From Marinobacterium jannaschii DSM 6295 (GTDB taxonomy: Bacteria; Pseudomonadota; Gammaproteobacteria; Pseudomonadales; Balneatricaceae), in contig NZ_JHVJ01000006.1 of NCBI RefSeq assembly GCF_000620085.1, positions 62,001 to 126,000 on the forward strand: a stretch of DNA of 64,000 nt. The letters run 5' to 3'. The translations under genes were made by a program, and so were the position numbers. Shown here piece after piece: positions 18,270 to 31,898 of this stretch. Below the pieces are notes generated by a model. The model saw only the letters and a list, made by a program, of their open reading frames with translations, was not told where the DNA came from and did no database searches. Position 1 is the stretch's first letter; every line of letters starts with the position of its first letter.

Positions 18270-18758
18270 CTAGCCAGGCAGCTGCCGGGCCTGGTGTACC
18301 AGCTGATCGATCTGGTTAATTCCGCGGCCCAGCCCGCGGGTGATATTCATCAGCAGAATCGTAAAATCCTGCGGATAGGCTTCATACAGACGGTGAAACA
18401 GGTCGCTGGGAATTTTCAGCAAAATACCGGGCTGCACCATGATGGCATTACCGACCCGGGGGTGTAACGCAAACATACCCACGAAGCCCACCTCTTCTCC
18501 GTGCTGATGTTCACGGGTAAAGGCAAGCTGGCCATCACTGAATTTCTCAAAATTCATCCGGCCAGAGAGAATAACGGCAAAGTAATCAGAGGGTTCGCCC
18601 AGCTCAAATAGCGTTTCACCGGCAAACAACTGCAGAATTTCGCCTTCTGTCAGCAGAAACCGGATCGCCTCATCCGAGAGGGCTCCCAGACATGAACAAT
18701 CCCGAAGCTGCGTTATCGGCAACTCCGCAAACATCTGATCTGGATTCAGGAGGAGCAT
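18270..18758 (-). CDS. Cyclic-nucleotide-binding-domain protein (Crp-like, no DNA-binding domain)
   Basis: 162 residues consisting of a single cNMP-binding beta-roll (ILQLFAGETLFELGEPSDYFAVILSGRMNFEK, then EEVGFVGMFALHPRVGNAIMVQPGILLKIPSDLFHRL) and a C-terminal helix. A Crp-type HTH is absent, so it is not a complete transcription factor. The phosphate-binding cassette is poorly conserved (GFVGMFALHPRVGNA compared with the usual GELALL-RAA), so cAMP binding is doubtful. Likely a small regulatory or sensory protein; no partner is obvious. Downstream is the GGDEF-EAL sensor gene on the same strand, about 230 bases away. Confidence 0.75.
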   Translation of the reverse strand: MLLLNPDQMFAELPITQLRDCSCLGALSDEAIRFLLTEGEILQLFAGETLFELGEPSDYFAVILSGRMNFEKFSDGQLAFTREHQHGEEVGFVGMFALHPRVGNAIMVQPGILLKIPSDLFHRLYEAYPQDFTILLMNITRGLGRGINQIDQLVHQARQLPG

Positions 18759-18882
18759 CGCACCATCTCCACAACAACTGCGATTATCTAAAGCATAGGA
18801 GATTTTCTGCAGCTACCCGGCAGAATTAACGATCGATCGATAAAAAATCATGACAACCCGCCTCAGCGCGGCACTCTTAACA

Positions 18883-22220
<3,338 letters not shown>

Positions 22221-22616
22221 CTTCAGGCTCCTGCTGATATTGTCTGGCGATCGGTCCGTCCTATGCCGGATCAAATCGTTTCATCTCCTTTCCAGTCTAG
22301 ACCGTCAGTGAAAAGCCTTCATAACAGATGCGCTCAGCCAGGCTGACAAGATAGTGCGGAAGCGGTGAAAAACAGGCTCTACAGGCGGCATCTGAACTAG
22401 CCTGAAATCAGTATTCCGGCACCCGGCCAGACTAGACTTAAGTCGCATGCAAATCATGCTGAGAATCGTTCGCAAATTAGCAGCAGGCAATATATTGACG
22501 CCTGTCAACCGGCCTGCAGGTAGCACTATGCCTGAGATGCTAAACGAGTAATCATTCCACATGTTTGCTGCCCAGCAGCGTTCTCTCCCGCCTAAAACCG
22601 ATGCGGAGCATTGAAT
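22221..22616. other. Divergent promoter region between fadB and the nap operon
   Basis: About 400 bases with no supported gene. Contains the FNR/ANR-type box at 22495-22508 and an imperfect dyad GCATG-n5-CATGC near 22445-22459. A minus-strand open frame here has neither a ribosome binding site nor familiar sequence. Confidence 0.5.
22495..22508 (+). promoter_or_regulatory. FNR/ANR/DNR-type binding site upstream of nap operon
   Basis: TTGACGCCTGTCAA is a perfect dyad that matches the FNR-family consensus TTGAT-n4-ATCAA at 8 of 10 specified positions. It is centred about 115 bases before the napE start. FNR-family activators switch on nitrate respiration genes when oxygen is low, so anaerobic control of nap is a good inference. 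Confidence 0.6.
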
Positions 22617-22775
22617 ATGCAACAGTCGCAAGATCAGTCAGATCCGAAAACAGAACTGTCTGCCTTCCTGATACTAACCGCTGTAGTAGCCCCGCTGCTG
22701 GCAATCGCCATTGTTGGCGGCTACGGCTTTATGGTTTGGATCTCGCAGATTCTGACAGGACCTCCGGGAGTCTGA
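22617..22775 (+). CDS. napE: Periplasmic nitrate reductase small membrane protein NapE
   Basis: A 52-residue protein starting MQQSQDQSDPKTELSAFLIL, with one membrane span (TAVVAPLLAIAIVGGYGFMVW) and the tail ILTGPPG, the typical NapE layout. Its role is not well defined in any organism. It is the first gene of the operon, ending four bases before napF. It is short enough to be missed by a 60-codon cutoff. Identity is from size, sequence pattern and position. Confidence 0.85.
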   Translation: MQQSQDQSDPKTELSAFLILTAVVAPLLAIAIVGGYGFMVWISQILTGPPGV

Positions 22776-22778
22776 CCG

Positions 22779-23297
22779 ATGGTCGATCTTAACCGGCGCG
22801 CACTGCTAAAGGGTCGGCTCAGACCCGGAAGCAGTCCTCAGACTCAGCCTATACGTATGCCCTGGCTGATTGCTGAAGACGCCTTTACCGATCGCTGCAC
22901 CCGCTGCCAGGCCTGCCAGCAGGCCTGCCCGGAACAGATCATCATCCGCGCAGATGGTGGTTATCCCGAACTGGATTTCCAGCGAGGCGAGTGCACGTTC
23001 TGCCGTGCCTGCGCAGATAGCTGTCCTGAACCCCTGTTTCGGGACGCAGGCGAAGCGCCCTGGCAACAGATCGCCAGCATGAGTGAAACCCTGTGCCTGG
23101 CCCATAACAACGTTATGTGCCGCAGCTGTGAAGACAGCTGTGAGCCCCAGGCCATCAGCTTCCGGCCCCAGGCGGGCAGAGTGGCCCGGCCGCTGATCGA
23201 TCCGGACCTTTGTAACGGCTGCGGGGCCTGCGTCAGCAGCTGTCCTCAGCAGGCGATAACCCTGACTAAAACATCCGAGGTGCCTTATGGCGGATGA
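22779..23297 (+). CDS. napF: Ferredoxin-type protein NapF
   Basis: 172 residues with three or four Cys clusters typical of NapF: CTRCQACQQACP, CTFCRACADSCP, CLAHNNVMCRSCEDSC, and CNGCGACVSSCP, i.e. 4Fe-4S ligands. It begins with the basic stretch NRRALLKGRL, without a true signal peptide, consistent with cytoplasmic location. NapF is thought to act on NapA before export, in maturation of its iron-sulphur cluster. Its 3' end overlaps napD by 11 bases. Confidence 0.94.
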   Translation: MVDLNRRALLKGRLRPGSSPQTQPIRMPWLIAEDAFTDRCTRCQACQQACPEQIIIRADGGYPELDFQRGECTFCRACADSCPEPLFRDAGEAPWQQIASMSETLCLAHNNVMCRSCEDSCEPQAISFRPQAGRVARPLIDPDLCNGCGACVSSCPQQAITLTKTSEVPYGG

Positions 23298-23529
23298 CAG
23301 TATTCACATCGTCAGCCTGGTGATGATGACCCGGCCAGCCAACCTTGACGATGTCAAATCCCGTATTACCGACGTGGATGGCTCAGAAATTCATGCTACC
23401 AGCCCAGAAGGCAAGCTGGTGGTAACCGTGGAAGCCGACAGTAACCGCGAGCTGCTAGAGCGCGTGGAAACCCTGCAGGGCCTTGAAGGCCTCGTGGCTT
23501 CCAACCTTGTTTATCACCAGATGGCCTGA
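23287..23529 (+). CDS. napD: NapA chaperone NapD
   Basis: 80 residues with the NapD ferredoxin-like fold pattern: [67 protein letters not shown]. NapD binds the Tat signal peptide of NapA and proofreads export until the cofactor is loaded. It overlaps napF at its start and ends 23 bases before the napA ATG. Confidence 0.95.
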   Translation: MADDSIHIVSLVMMTRPANLDDVKSRITDVDGSEIHATSPEGKLVVTVEADSNRELLERVETLQGLEGLVASNLVYHQMA

Positions 23530-23552
23530 TGCCAAACCATACGAGGAATATC

Positions 23553-26066
23553 ATGAAGCTTTCCAGACGTGACTTCGTGAAAACCCAGGCAGCGGCTTCC
23601 GCTGCGGCAGCGGCAGGAATCAGCCTGCCCGCTTCTGCTACTAACCTGATCACTAAGTCATCCGACACCGAGATCAACTGGGACAAAGCACCCTGCCGTT
23701 TCTGCGGTACCGGCTGCTCTGTACTGGTAGGCACCCAGAACGGCCGTGTCGTCGCAACTCAGGGCGACCCGGAAGCACCGGTTAACCGTGGCCTTAACTG
23801 CATCAAGGGCTACTTCCTGTCCAAGATCATGTATGGCAAGGATCGCCTGACCTCACCGATGCTGCGTATGCGCGACGGTAAATATGCTAAGGATGGCGAG
23901 TTCACCCCGATCAGCTGGGACCAGGCCTTCGATATCATGGCCGAGAAGTGGAAGGATGCGCTGGCGAAAACCCGTAACTCCGACGAGATGCCACCGGTTG
24001 GCATGTTCGGCTCCGGTCAGTGGACCGTGTGGGAAGGTTATGCCGCCTCCAAGCTGATGAAGGCCGGCTTCCGTACCAACCATATCGACCCGAACGCCCG
24101 TCACTGCATGGCGTCTGCCGTGGGTGGCTTTATGCGTACCTTCGGCATGGATGAGCCGATGGGCTGCTACGACGACCTGGAACAGGCCGATGCATTCGTG
24201 CTCTGGGGCTCCAACATGGCTGAGATGCACCCGATCCTGTGGTCGCGTCTGACTGACCGTGCCCTGAGTGCCTCCCATGTCCAGGTTGCTGTGCTGTCGA
24301 CGTTCAAGCACCGCAGCTTTGAGCTGGCGACCAACCCGATCATCTTCACACCACAGACCGACCTGGCGATCCTGAACTATATCGCCAACTACATCATCCA
24401 AAATGACTCGGTCAACCAGGAGTTCATCAACAAGCACACCCAGTTCCGTCGCGGTGTCACCGATATCGGTTACGGCCTGCGTCCGGAACATCCGCTGGAG
24501 CAGAAGGCGAAGAACCCGGGCAAAGGCGCCTCCACACCGATGACCTTCGACGAGTTCGCCGAGTTTGTCAGCGAATACGACGTGAAGTCCGTATCCGAAC
24601 TGTCCGGTGTCCCGGAGCACAACCTGATCGAGCTGGCCAAACTGTATGCCGATCCGAAAACCAAGGTCGTCTCTTACTGGACTATGGGCTTCAACCAGCA
24701 CACCCGTGGTGTCTGGGCCAACAACATGGTCTACAACATCCACCTGCTGACCGGCAAGATCTCCGAGCCGGGCAACGGTCCGTTCTCCCTCACCGGCCAG
24801 CCATCCGCCTGCGGTACTGCACGTGAAGTGGGCACCTTCGCTCACCGTCTGCCAGCCGATCTGGTGGTGAAGAAGAAAGAACACCGCGATATCGCCGAGA
24901 AAATCTGGAAAGTGCCTGAAGGCACTGTACCGGCGAAGGTGGGTTACCACGCCGTACTGCAGAACCGCATGCTAAAAGACGGCAAGCTGAATGCGTACTG
25001 GGTGATGTGTAATAACAACATGCAGACCGCACCAAACATCAACGAAGAAGGTCTGCCGGGCTACCGCAACCCGGACAACTTTGTTGTTTGCTCCGACCCA
25101 TACCCGACCGTAACCGCACAGGCTTCCGATCTGGTCCTGCCAACAGCGATGTGGGTGGAGAAAGAAGGCGCCTACGGTAACGCCGAACGCCGCACCCAGT
25201 TCTGGTACCAGCAGGTGCCTGTACCGGAAGGCGCCAAGTCCGACCTGTGGCAGCTGATGGAGTTCTCCAAGCGCTTCAAGGTGGAAGAGGTCTGGTCTGA
25301 TGCCCTGCTCGCCAAGGCACCGCATCTGCGCGGTAAAACCCTGTACGAAGTGCTGTACAAAAACGGCAATGTGGATGCTTTCCCACTGTCCGACTTTAAA
25401 GGCGGGGAAAAAGGCCACAGCAACGACGAAGCAGAATACTTTGGCTTCTACGTGCAGAAAGGCCTGTTCGAAGAATATGCCGCCTTCGGTCGTCACCACG
25501 CGCACGACCTGGCACCGTTTGATATGTACCACCAGGCACGCGGCCTGCGCTGGCCGGTAGTAGACGGTAAGGAAACCCTGTGGCGCTACCGTGAAGGCTA
25601 CGATCCGTACGTCGAGAAAGGTTCCGAAGTCCAGTTCTACGGCAAGCCGGACAAGAAAGCGGTGATCTTCGCCCTGCCATACGAACCGGCAGCAGAGTCT
25701 CCGGATGAAGAGTACGACCTGTGGCTCTCTACCGGCCGTGTCATCGAGCACTGGCATTCCGGCACCATGACCCGTCGTGTGCCAGAACTCTATCGCGCCT
25801 TCCCGGATGCGGTGGTGTTTATGCACCCGGACGACGCCAAGAAACGCGGCATGCGCCGTGGCGATCAGGTCAAGGTACTGTCCCGTCGTGGCGAGGTACT
25901 CAGCCGTATCGAGACCCGTGGCCGTAACCGTCCGCCGGTTGGCCTGATCTTTATGCCATTCTTCGATGCCAGCCAGTTGGTAAACCGTCTGACTCTGGAC
26001 GCCACCGACCCGCTGTCCAAAGAGACCGACTACAAGAAATGTGCCGTTAAGGTCGTGAAGGCCTAA
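23553..26066 (+). CDS. napA: Periplasmic nitrate reductase catalytic subunit
   Basis: 837 residues from the ATG at 23553, which has GAGGA upstream and gives a standard Tat signal peptide ([21 protein letters not shown]); the frame opens earlier at 23529. The mature protein begins with the 4Fe-4S site [15 protein letters not shown] plus NCIKGYF, and the Mo-bis-MGD ligand Cys lies in MGCYDDLE. The C-terminal molybdopterin dinucleotide-binding domain is complete, ending [13 protein letters not shown]. It reduces nitrate to nitrite in the periplasm using electrons from NapB. Codon use is notably even and ribosome-friendly, suggesting high expression. Confidence 0.97.
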   Translation: MKLSRRDFVKTQAAASAAAAAGISLPASATNLITKSSDTEINWDKAPCRFCGTGCSVLVGTQNGRVVATQGDPEAPVNRGLNCIKGYFLSKIMYGKDRLTSPMLRMRDGKYAKDGEFTPISWDQAFDIMAEKWKDALAKTRNSDEMPPVGMFGSGQWTVWEGYAASKLMKAGFRTNHIDPNARHCMASAVGGFMRTFGMDEPMGCYDDLEQADAFVLWGSNMAEMHPILWSRLTDRALSASHVQVAVLSTFKHRSFELATNPIIFTPQTDLAILNYIANYIIQNDSVNQEFINKHTQFRRGVTDIGYGLRPEHPLEQKAKNPGKGASTPMTFDEFAEFVSEYDVKSVSELSGVPEHNLIELAKLYADPKTKVVSYWTMGFNQHTRGVWANNMVYNIHLLTGKISEPGNGPFSLTGQPSACGTAREVGTFAHRLPADLVVKKKEHRDIAEKIWKVPEGTVPAKVGYHAVLQNRMLKDGKLNAYWVMCNNNMQTAPNINEEGLPGYRNPDNFVVCSDPYPTVTAQASDLVLPTAMWVEKEGAYGNAERRTQFWYQQVPVPEGAKSDLWQLMEFSKRFKVEEVWSDALLAKAPHLRGKTLYEVLYKNGNVDAFPLSDFKGGEKGHSNDEAEYFGFYVQKGLFEEYAAFGRHHAHDLAPFDMYHQARGLRWPVVDGKETLWRYREGYDPYVEKGSEVQFYGKPDKKAVIFALPYEPAAESPDEEYDLWLSTGRVIEHWHSGTMTRRVPELYRAFPDAVVFMHPDDAKKRGMRRGDQVKVLSRRGEVLSRIETRGRNRPPVGLIFMPFFDASQLVNRLTLDATDPLSKETDYKKCAVKVVKA

Positions 26067-26101
26067 GCGGCCGGATCAGCTAAACAGGAAGAGAATCACC
26101 G

Positions 26102-26863
26102 ATGCCAGCCAACAAACGCCAGCACGCAGCCAACCCGGGACGTCGTCAGTTTCTGACTGACGCGGCACGGGGTGCCTGTGCGGCCGGTGTCTGTGGCCTC
26201 GGTCTTGCGGCCTACGCATCGCAGGCCAGCCAGAAAGACGCTCAGGCACTGCGCCCACCCGGTGCCCTGCCTGAAGCCGATTTTCTGTCTGCCTGCCTGC
26301 GTTGCGGCCTCTGTGTGGAAGCCTGCCCCTATGACACGCTGAAGCTGGCACGGCTGTTTGATCCAGCCGCCTCCGGCACACCCTATTTCGATGCCCGCAC
26401 GACGCCCTGCGAGATGTGTGACGATATCCCCTGTGTCCCGGCCTGCCCCAGTGGCGCGCTGGATCAGGCACTGACCGATATCAACAACGCCCGTATGGGC
26501 ACTGCAGTGCTGATTGACCAGAAGAGCTGCCTCAACTTTCAGGGCCTGCGCTGTGACGTCTGTTACCGTGTTTGCCCACTGATCGATGAGGCGATCACTC
26601 TGGAGATGCAACGTAACCGCCGTACCGGCGCCCATGCGTTGTTTATCCCAACGGTCAACAGCGATATCTGCACCGGTTGCGGTAAATGCGAACAGGCCTG
26701 TGTGCTGGACGAGGCGGCTATCAAAGTGCTGCCGGAGAAGCTGGCTGTCGCCGGTGCGGATAAGCATTACCAGCTTAGCTGGGAAGTGGAAGCGGAGCGG
26801 GGTTCACCTCTGGTACCTCAGCAGCTGAAGCTGCCGGTAAGGAAGCCGGGGGACAGCCAGTGA
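26102..26863 (+). CDS. napG: Ferredoxin-type protein NapG
   Basis: 253 residues with a Tat signal ([23 protein letters not shown]) and four 4Fe-4S Cys clusters ([54 protein letters not shown]). With NapH it forms a quinol dehydrogenase that passes electrons to NapC or NapB. It overlaps napH by four bases (GTGA), so the pair is translationally coupled. Confidence 0.95.
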   Translation: MPANKRQHAANPGRRQFLTDAARGACAAGVCGLGLAAYASQASQKDAQALRPPGALPEADFLSACLRCGLCVEACPYDTLKLARLFDPAASGTPYFDARTTPCEMCDDIPCVPACPSGALDQALTDINNARMGTAVLIDQKSCLNFQGLRCDVCYRVCPLIDEAITLEMQRNRRTGAHALFIPTVNSDICTGCGKCEQACVLDEAAIKVLPEKLAVAGADKHYQLSWEVEAERGSPLVPQQLKLPVRKPGDSQ

Positions 26864-27741
26864 ACGCACCGGGCAGCCGTATGGTCGAGCGTCAGGGCTG
26901 GTGGAAGGCTCACCGCTTTCTGCTGCTGCGCCGCATCAGCCAGCTGAGCATTCTGGCGCTGTTCTTCGCCGGGTCGCACCTTGGCATCACCCTCCTGCAA
27001 GGCAACCTCAGCAGCTCGCTGCTGCTGGAAACCGTGCCGTTGAGTGATCCTTTCGTGCTGGCTCAGCTGCTGGCTTCCGGCCACTGGCCTGAGCTCAGCG
27101 CGCTGATTGGTGGCCTGCTGGTGATCGGCTTCTACGCACTGGTGGGTGGGCGCAGCTACTGCAGCTGGGTCTGCCCGGTGAACCCGGTGACTGATCTGGC
27201 GGCCTGGCTGCGACGCAAGCTGGGGCTGGTGAAAACCACTCAGTTATCGCCACAGCTACGCTACTGGATTCTGGCCTGCAGCCTGATCCTGCCGCTGTTC
27301 ACCGGTTACATCGTGTGGGAGCTGGTCAATCCGGTTTCCCTGCTGCAGCGCGGGCTGATCTTCGGTATCAGCGCAGGCTGGAGCCTGATTGCGGCAATCT
27401 TCCTGTTCGACCTGTTTATTACCCAGCGCGGCTGGTGCCGGCACCTTTGTCCGATGGGGGCCTTTTACAGCCTGATCGGCAAAGTCAGCCTGGTGCGCAT
27501 CACCACCCCCGGTCGCCAGCGCTGCGACGACTGCATGGACTGCTACAAGGTTTGCCCGGAACCTCAGATTCTGAAGCCGGTGCTGAAACCCAATAAAGAC
27601 CCGCTAACCGGAGCAGCGGAAACTGCCCCCGTTATCATCGCCTCGACCTGCACCAACTGCAGTCGATGCATCGATGTCTGCGCTGAAGATGTATTTAAGT
27701 TCGGTAACCGATTTGCCACTGAGGTGGAGAGAACACAATGA
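26860..27741 (+). CDS. napH: Quinol dehydrogenase membrane subunit NapH
   Basis: 293 residues, starting at GTG 26860 inside the end of napG; an ATG at 26881 is the alternative. Four membrane spans, two cytoplasmic Cys motifs ([10 protein letters not shown] and [10 protein letters not shown]), and two 4Fe-4S clusters near the C-terminus ([14 protein letters not shown] and [16 protein letters not shown]). It takes electrons from ubiquinol at the inner membrane and works with NapG. The napB ATG overlaps its stop by four bases. Confidence 0.95.
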   Translation: MNAPGSRMVERQGWWKAHRFLLLRRISQLSILALFFAGSHLGITLLQGNLSSSLLLETVPLSDPFVLAQLLASGHWPELSALIGGLLVIGFYALVGGRSYCSWVCPVNPVTDLAAWLRRKLGLVKTTQLSPQLRYWILACSLILPLFTGYIVWELVNPVSLLQRGLIFGISAGWSLIAAIFLFDLFITQRGWCRHLCPMGAFYSLIGKVSLVRITTPGRQRCDDCMDCYKVCPEPQILKPVLKPNKDPLTGAAETAPVIIASTCTNCSRCIDVCAEDVFKFGNRFATEVERTQ

Positions 27742-28184
27742 AAAAAATGACACTGTTGCTCGCATCTGTCCTGCTGTCTGCCTCGGCGACAGTTTCCCTG
27801 GCCGAAGATATCAGCGGCCTCGATTCCCTGCGCAAACAGGGACTGGAAACCCAGGACCCGGCAGCAAAGCTGAAGAACTACCCGAAAGACAATGAGAAAG
27901 TTGGCCTGTCCTACATTCAGCAGCCGCCGCTGGTACCTCACTCAGTGCGTGGCTACCAGGTAGACCGAAACGTCAACAAGTGCCTGAGCTGCCACAGCTT
28001 CAAGAACTACAAGAAGTACGATGCGACCAAGATCAGTACCTCCCACTTCACCAACCGTGACGGCACTGTCCTGAGTGACGTATCGCCACGGCGTTATTTC
28101 TGTATGCAGTGCCACGTTCCTCAGGTCAAAGCCCAGCCTCTGGTTGAGAACGACTTCAAACCTTCCGGTGCGCTGAGCGACTAA
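27738..28184 (+). CDS. napB: Periplasmic nitrate reductase dihaem cytochrome c subunit
   Basis: 148 residues with a Sec signal peptide ([22 protein letters not shown]) and two c-type haem motifs, CLSCH and CMQCH. The family segment [25 protein letters not shown] and the [14 protein letters not shown] tail are typical of NapB. It receives electrons from NapC and passes them to NapA in the periplasm. It is followed ten bases later by napC. Confidence 0.96.
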   Translation: MKKMTLLLASVLLSASATVSLAEDISGLDSLRKQGLETQDPAAKLKNYPKDNEKVGLSYIQQPPLVPHSVRGYQVDRNVNKCLSCHSFKNYKKYDATKISTSHFTNRDGTVLSDVSPRRYFCMQCHVPQVKAQPLVENDFKPSGALSD

Positions 28185-28194
28185 GGAGTACGCC

Positions 28195-28782
28195 ATGAAC
28201 CTGATTAAAAAGTTGTGGCGGGCCCTGCGTCGTCCCAGCGTGCACTACAGCCTTGGCTTCCTGACTGTCGGTGGCTTTATCGCCGGTATCATATTCTGGG
28301 GTGGCTTTAACACCGCGCTGGAATACACCAACACCGAGCAGTTCTGTACCTCCTGTCATGAGATGCGCAACAACGTCTTTGAGGAGCTGAAGCCAACCAT
28401 TCACTACACTAACCGTTCCGGTGTACGTGCCTCCTGTCCGGACTGCCACGTACCGCATAACTGGACCGATAAGATCGCCCGTAAGATGCAGGCATCGAAA
28501 GAGGTGTGGGGTAAGCTGTTCGGCACCATCGACACCCGTGAGAAGTTCCAGGCTCACCGCCGCGAACTGGCAGAAAACGAATGGCGCCGCCTGAAGGCCA
28601 ACGACTCGCTGGAATGCCGTAACTGCCACAACTTCGACAGCATGGACTTCACCTTGCAGGCCAGCCGCGCCGCCAAGCAGCACTCCACTGCCCTGGCCAC
28701 TGGCGAGAAAACCTGTATCGACTGTCATAAGGGTATCGCACACGAACTGCCGGATATGACCGGCGTGAAGGGCTGGCACTGA
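28195..28782 (+). CDS. napC: Tetrahaem membrane cytochrome c NapC
   Basis: 195 residues of the NapC/NirT family: one N-terminal membrane anchor ([20 protein letters not shown]) and four haem c motifs (CTSCH, CPDCH, CRNCH, CIDCH). It oxidises quinol and delivers electrons to NapB. Last gene of napEFDAGHBC and directly followed by a strong terminator. The presence of both NapC and NapGH gives two possible quinol routes. Confidence 0.96.
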   Translation: MNLIKKLWRALRRPSVHYSLGFLTVGGFIAGIIFWGGFNTALEYTNTEQFCTSCHEMRNNVFEELKPTIHYTNRSGVRASCPDCHVPHNWTDKIARKMQASKEVWGKLFGTIDTREKFQAHRRELAENEWRRLKANDSLECRNCHNFDSMDFTLQASRAAKQHSTALATGEKTCIDCHKGIAHELPDMTGVKGWH

Positions 28783-28811
28783 GTTAGTTCGCCATCACGC
28801 TTAGCGATAGT

Positions 28812-28846
28812 AAAAACCGGATACAGGCTACTGCATCCGGTTTTTT
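28812..28846 (+). terminator. Rho-independent terminator of the nap operon
   Basis: AAAAACCGGAT (28812-28822) pairs with ATCCGGTTTTT (28835-28845), loop of 12 bases, with the T-run at its end, 30 bases after the napC stop. Confidence 0.88.
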
Positions 28847-29023
28847 GTTGCCTCTCTCTCCGGGGGCCAGCGTAATGATCTGGCAGCTACGCCTGTCTCT
28901 TCAGGGGGACTGTCTGGAGAGTCCGCCAGAATTAGCAAGCCCATCTTGTCCGGCTTTGTCAGTCACCGGTGATCGGTGGCCAGCCCCCCCTGAAGGTGCA
29001 TCCCGCGTCAGGGTTACAGACAT

Positions 29024-29053
29024 AAAAAATGGAGCCAGATGGCTCCATTTTTT
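29024..29053 (-). terminator. Bidirectional rho-independent terminator after etfA
   Basis: AAAAAATGGAGCC and GGCTCCATTTTTT flank a four-base loop (AGAT), a 13-base perfect stem. It ends 16 bases past the etfA stop and serves etfBA on the minus strand. T-runs on both sides allow it to work in either direction. Confidence 0.9.
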
Positions 29054-29068
29054 ATCGCGTTAAGCGGA

Positions 29069-29998
29069 TCAGAGTTTCTGCTCCAGCTCCGGTACCACTT
29101 CAAACAGGTCTGCCACCAGGCCGTAATCCGCCACCTGGAAGATAGGCGCCTCTTCGTCCTTGTTGATCGCCACGATCACCTTGGAATCTTTCATCCCCGC
29201 CAGGTGCTGAATAGCACCCGAAATACCCACGGCGATATAGAGTTCCGGTGCCACCATCTTACCGGTCTGGCCCACCTGCATATCATTCGGAACAAAGCCT
29301 GCGTCAACGGCTGCACGGGAAGCGCCGACAGCGGCACCCAGCTTATCGGCAACCTTCTCCAGCATGGCGAAGTTCTCGCCATTGCCCATACCTCGGCCAC
29401 CGGATATCACCACGGACGCAGCGGTCAGTTCAGGGCGGTCGGATTTCGCCAGTTCTTCGGCAATAAAGGTAGAGGTACCGGCATCACAGTTTTCAGAAAC
29501 CGCTTCGATCGTCGCGCTGCCATTGCCCGCTGCCGCAGCATCGAAGGCGGTGGCACGCACTGTCATCACTTTCACCGCATCCGTGCTCTGTACCGTCGCG
29601 ATAGCATTACCGGCATAGATGCTGCGTTTAAAGGTATCCGGGCTTTCCACTGCGATGATCTCGGAGATCTGGTTCACATCCAGCAGAGCAGCAACGCGTG
29701 GCAGGATATTCTTAGCCGTGGTGGTAGCGCCGGCCAGAATATGGCTGTAGCCCGAGGCAACGGAGAGCACCAGCTTACTGATATTCTCCGCCAGCTGATG
29801 CTCGTAAGCGGCATTGTCAGCCAGCAGTACTTTAGCGACACCGTCGACTTTGGCTGCGGCATCCGCCACCGCCTGACAGTTAGCACCGGCTACCAGCAGG
29901 GTGATTTCACCACCGATCTGTCGGGCCGCAGCCACGGTATTCAGGGTGGCCGGTTTCAATTCCAGATTGTCGTGTTCAGCAATTACCAGAATACTCAT
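29069..29998 (-). CDS. etfA: Electron transfer flavoprotein alpha subunit
   Basis: 309 residues. The N-terminal ETF domain starts [22 protein letters not shown]. The C-terminal FAD-binding domain carries the family signature: [61 protein letters not shown], and [24 protein letters not shown]. With EtfB it carries electrons from acyl-CoA dehydrogenases to ETF-ubiquinone oxidoreductase, which fits with the nearby fadBA. It follows etfB by 11 bases. Confidence 0.97.
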   Translation of the reverse strand: MSILVIAEHDNLELKPATLNTVAAARQIGGEITLLVAGANCQAVADAAAKVDGVAKVLLADNAAYEHQLAENISKLVLSVASGYSHILAGATTTAKNILPRVAALLDVNQISEIIAVESPDTFKRSIYAGNAIATVQSTDAVKVMTVRATAFDAAAAGNGSATIEAVSENCDAGTSTFIAEELAKSDRPELTAASVVISGGRGMGNGENFAMLEKVADKLGAAVGASRAAVDAGFVPNDMQVGQTGKMVAPELYIAVGISGAIQHLAGMKDSKVIVAINKDEEAPIFQVADYGLVADLFEVVPELEQKL

Positions 29999-30009
29999 TA
30001 CCCTGCTCC

Positions 30010-30759
30010 TTAAATAACCTTGGCTTCGTTTTTCAGTTTTTCCACCAGCTCGTCAACAGAGCCGACCTTGATACCGGCCTGACGCTGGGGAGGATTCTCA
30101 ACCTTGAGCAGGCTGATATTACTGCCCACAGTGACGCCCAGCTCATCCGCTGTTTTCACGTCCAGTGGTTTACGTTTCGCCTTCATGATATTCGGCAGGG
30201 AGGCATAGCGGGGTTCGTTCAGGCGCAGGTCGGTGGTGACGATTGCCGGCATCGCCAGTTCAACCGTCTGCAGGCCTCCATCGACTTCACGCGTCACCTG
30301 CAGCTTGTCGCCATCAACTTTGACTGCTGATGCAAAGGTACCCTGAGGACGGTCCAGCAGCGCTGCCAGCATCTGACCGGTCTGGTTATTATCGGAGTCG
30401 ATCGCCTGCTTACCCAGAATCACCATCCCCGGCTGTTCGGCCTCAACCACTTTAGCCAGCAACTTGGCGACGGAGAGGGAATCCGGAGAATCTGCAGTAT
30501 CAATACGGATAGCGCGGTCGGCACCCAGTGCCAGTGCGGTACGTAACTGCTCTTCACAGCTCTTGCTACCGATAGAGACCACGACCACTTCATCAGCGGT
30601 ACCCGCTTCTTTCAAACGCACCGCTTCCTCGACTGCAATTTCACAGAAAGGGTTCAGGGCCATCTTGACGTTAGCCAGGTCCACATCGGTATTGTCTGAT
30701 TTGACGCGGACTTTGACGTTGTAGTCAATCACGCGCTTTACTGCGACCAGTACTTTCAT
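30010..30759 (-). CDS. etfB: Electron transfer flavoprotein beta subunit
   Basis: 249 residues from the ATG at 30759 ([20 protein letters not shown]), with AAGGA seven bases upstream; the open frame runs 29 codons further but without support. Family motifs: [52 protein letters not shown], and the C-terminal recognition loop [21 protein letters not shown]. It binds AMP and forms the heterodimer with EtfA. First gene of etfBA. Confidence 0.97.
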   Translation of the reverse strand: MKVLVAVKRVIDYNVKVRVKSDNTDVDLANVKMALNPFCEIAVEEAVRLKEAGTADEVVVVSIGSKSCEEQLRTALALGADRAIRIDTADSPDSLSVAKLLAKVVEAEQPGMVILGKQAIDSDNNQTGQMLAALLDRPQGTFASAVKVDGDKLQVTREVDGGLQTVELAMPAIVTTDLRLNEPRYASLPNIMKAKRKPLDVKTADELGVTVGSNISLLKVENPPQRQAGIKVGSVDELVEKLKNEAKVI

Positions 30760-30887
30760 GCCTCGATCCTTATCTTTGTTATCTAAATCCATCTTACGGC
30801 GGTTGCCTGATGAAACAATAACAAAAACACACAGATTAACTGACAAGAAAAAGCGCCAACCCTGTGATAATTACGACCGGTCAGGTT

Positions 30888-31592
30888 TCAGAATTCGGCC
30901 GTATCCACCAGCAGGCATACGGCATCGTGCCGCCAGTATTCATAGTCACAATCCAGTATCCGGTTTTCCTGATCGTAGTTCACACGAATAATCAGTAATC
31001 CATGGCTGCCCTGGGCGACATTTAGTGCCGCAGCGGCCTCCCCCGTCAATGCGGTCGGGTAGATCTGAAGCCGCAAGCGACCATAGCCGACACCGTAATG
31101 TTGCTGGTAGATCTCGGTCAGTGAGCCGTTCAGGTTATGTTGCAGTATATCGGGGAAAGGGGCCGGGTTCAGGTAGTGCTCCACATAAAGAACAGGACGC
31201 TGATCGATCCGGCGCAGCCGCTGAACCCGATGCACCCGGGACAAGGCGGGCAACTGCAGTAATCGGCTGATTTCCGTGTTCGCAGCCAGGGTCTGGCAGT
31301 CCAGTAACCGGGTATCCGGCTGGCGTCCCTGCTGCCTGACCATCTCATGGAAATGGCTGCGCTCTGCCGGGTTATAGTCCAGGCGCGGTGGTGAAACAAA
31401 CCAGCCTCGCCGCTCCTCACGATAGATCACGCCCTCTGATTCCAGCAATACCAGTGCCTCACGCAGGGTGATACGCGTGGTATCAAACAGTTCTGCCAGT
31501 TTACGCTCCGCCGGAAGCTTACAACCGGCTGTCAGCAATCCACTCTCTATCTGGTCCTGTAGGGTACGTTTAATCGTCTGAAACTGGGACAT
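30888..31592 (-). CDS. GntR-family regulator with UTRA ligand-binding domain
   Basis: 234 residues: N-terminal winged HTH (IKRTLQDQIESGLLTAGCKLPAERKLAELFDTTRITLREALVLLESEGVIYREERRGWFVS) and a C-terminal UTRA domain (~80-230) of the HutC/PhnF subfamily. It is transcribed away from the phosphatase-superfamily gene at 31899, and the shared intergenic region has two sites resembling the PhnF operator. I infer that it represses the divergent genes and perhaps itself, with a phosphonate- or phosphodiester-type inducer. Confidence 0.88.
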   Translation of the reverse strand: MSQFQTIKRTLQDQIESGLLTAGCKLPAERKLAELFDTTRITLREALVLLESEGVIYREERRGWFVSPPRLDYNPAERSHFHEMVRQQGRQPDTRLLDCQTLAANTEISRLLQLPALSRVHRVQRLRRIDQRPVLYVEHYLNPAPFPDILQHNLNGSLTEIYQQHYGVGYGRLRLQIYPTALTGEAAAALNVAQGSHGLLIIRVNYDQENRILDCDYEYWRHDAVCLLVDTAEF

Positions 31593-31671
31593 CGTGATCG
31601 ACCGGCTCTGATTTCTCTAACGGATCTTATTCTGACCACACCTGAGGCCAGGCACAAAAACTTTGTTCTTT

Positions 31672-31683
31672 TGGACTAGACCA
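31672..31683. promoter_or_regulatory. GntR/UTRA-type operator site 1
   Basis: TGGACTAGACCA, a dyad centred on CTAG (TGG-n-CTAG-n-CCA). It differs from the described PhnF operator TGGTATAGACCA at two positions. It lies about 80 bases upstream of the GntR gene start. Confidence 0.6.
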
Positions 31684-31825
31684 CATATTCATACTGGTTG
31701 GATCTATGATACAACACTGACAACAGGCTAAGTTAGCCCACATATAGGTATAAGCGATTATTTCTGCGCTAAATGTTTGCAATATAACTGCAATAGCCGC
31801 CGTTTATATTACTGCAGATATAATC

Positions 31826-31837
31826 TGATCTAGACCA
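31826..31837. promoter_or_regulatory. GntR/UTRA-type operator site 2
   Basis: TGATCTAGACCA shares CTAGACCA exactly with site 1. It lies about 60 bases upstream of the phosphatase-superfamily gene, a position suited to repression of that promoter. Confidence 0.55.
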
Positions 31838-31898
31838 ATTCAAATTACAGCAGAAGCGGCGCGCGCTTAACAGGCCGCACTTCGGAACTTTACCGGGA

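Larger units (their letters stand above)
31593..31898. other. Divergent control region of the GntR regulator and phosphatase genes
   Basis: About 300 AT-rich bases with no gene. Contains the two GntR-type operator sites listed separately, at 31672-31683 and 31826-31837. Confidence 0.6.

Noticed and set aside
22262-22285. Possible PsrA or FadR site before fadB (GAAACGATTTGAT on the minus strand)
   Set aside because: Only a partial match to G/CAAAC-n2-GTTTG/C and not similar to the FadR box; insufficient to call.
23853-25826. Two minus-strand frames of 365 and 284 codons
   Set aside because: Antisense to napA, with no independent support.
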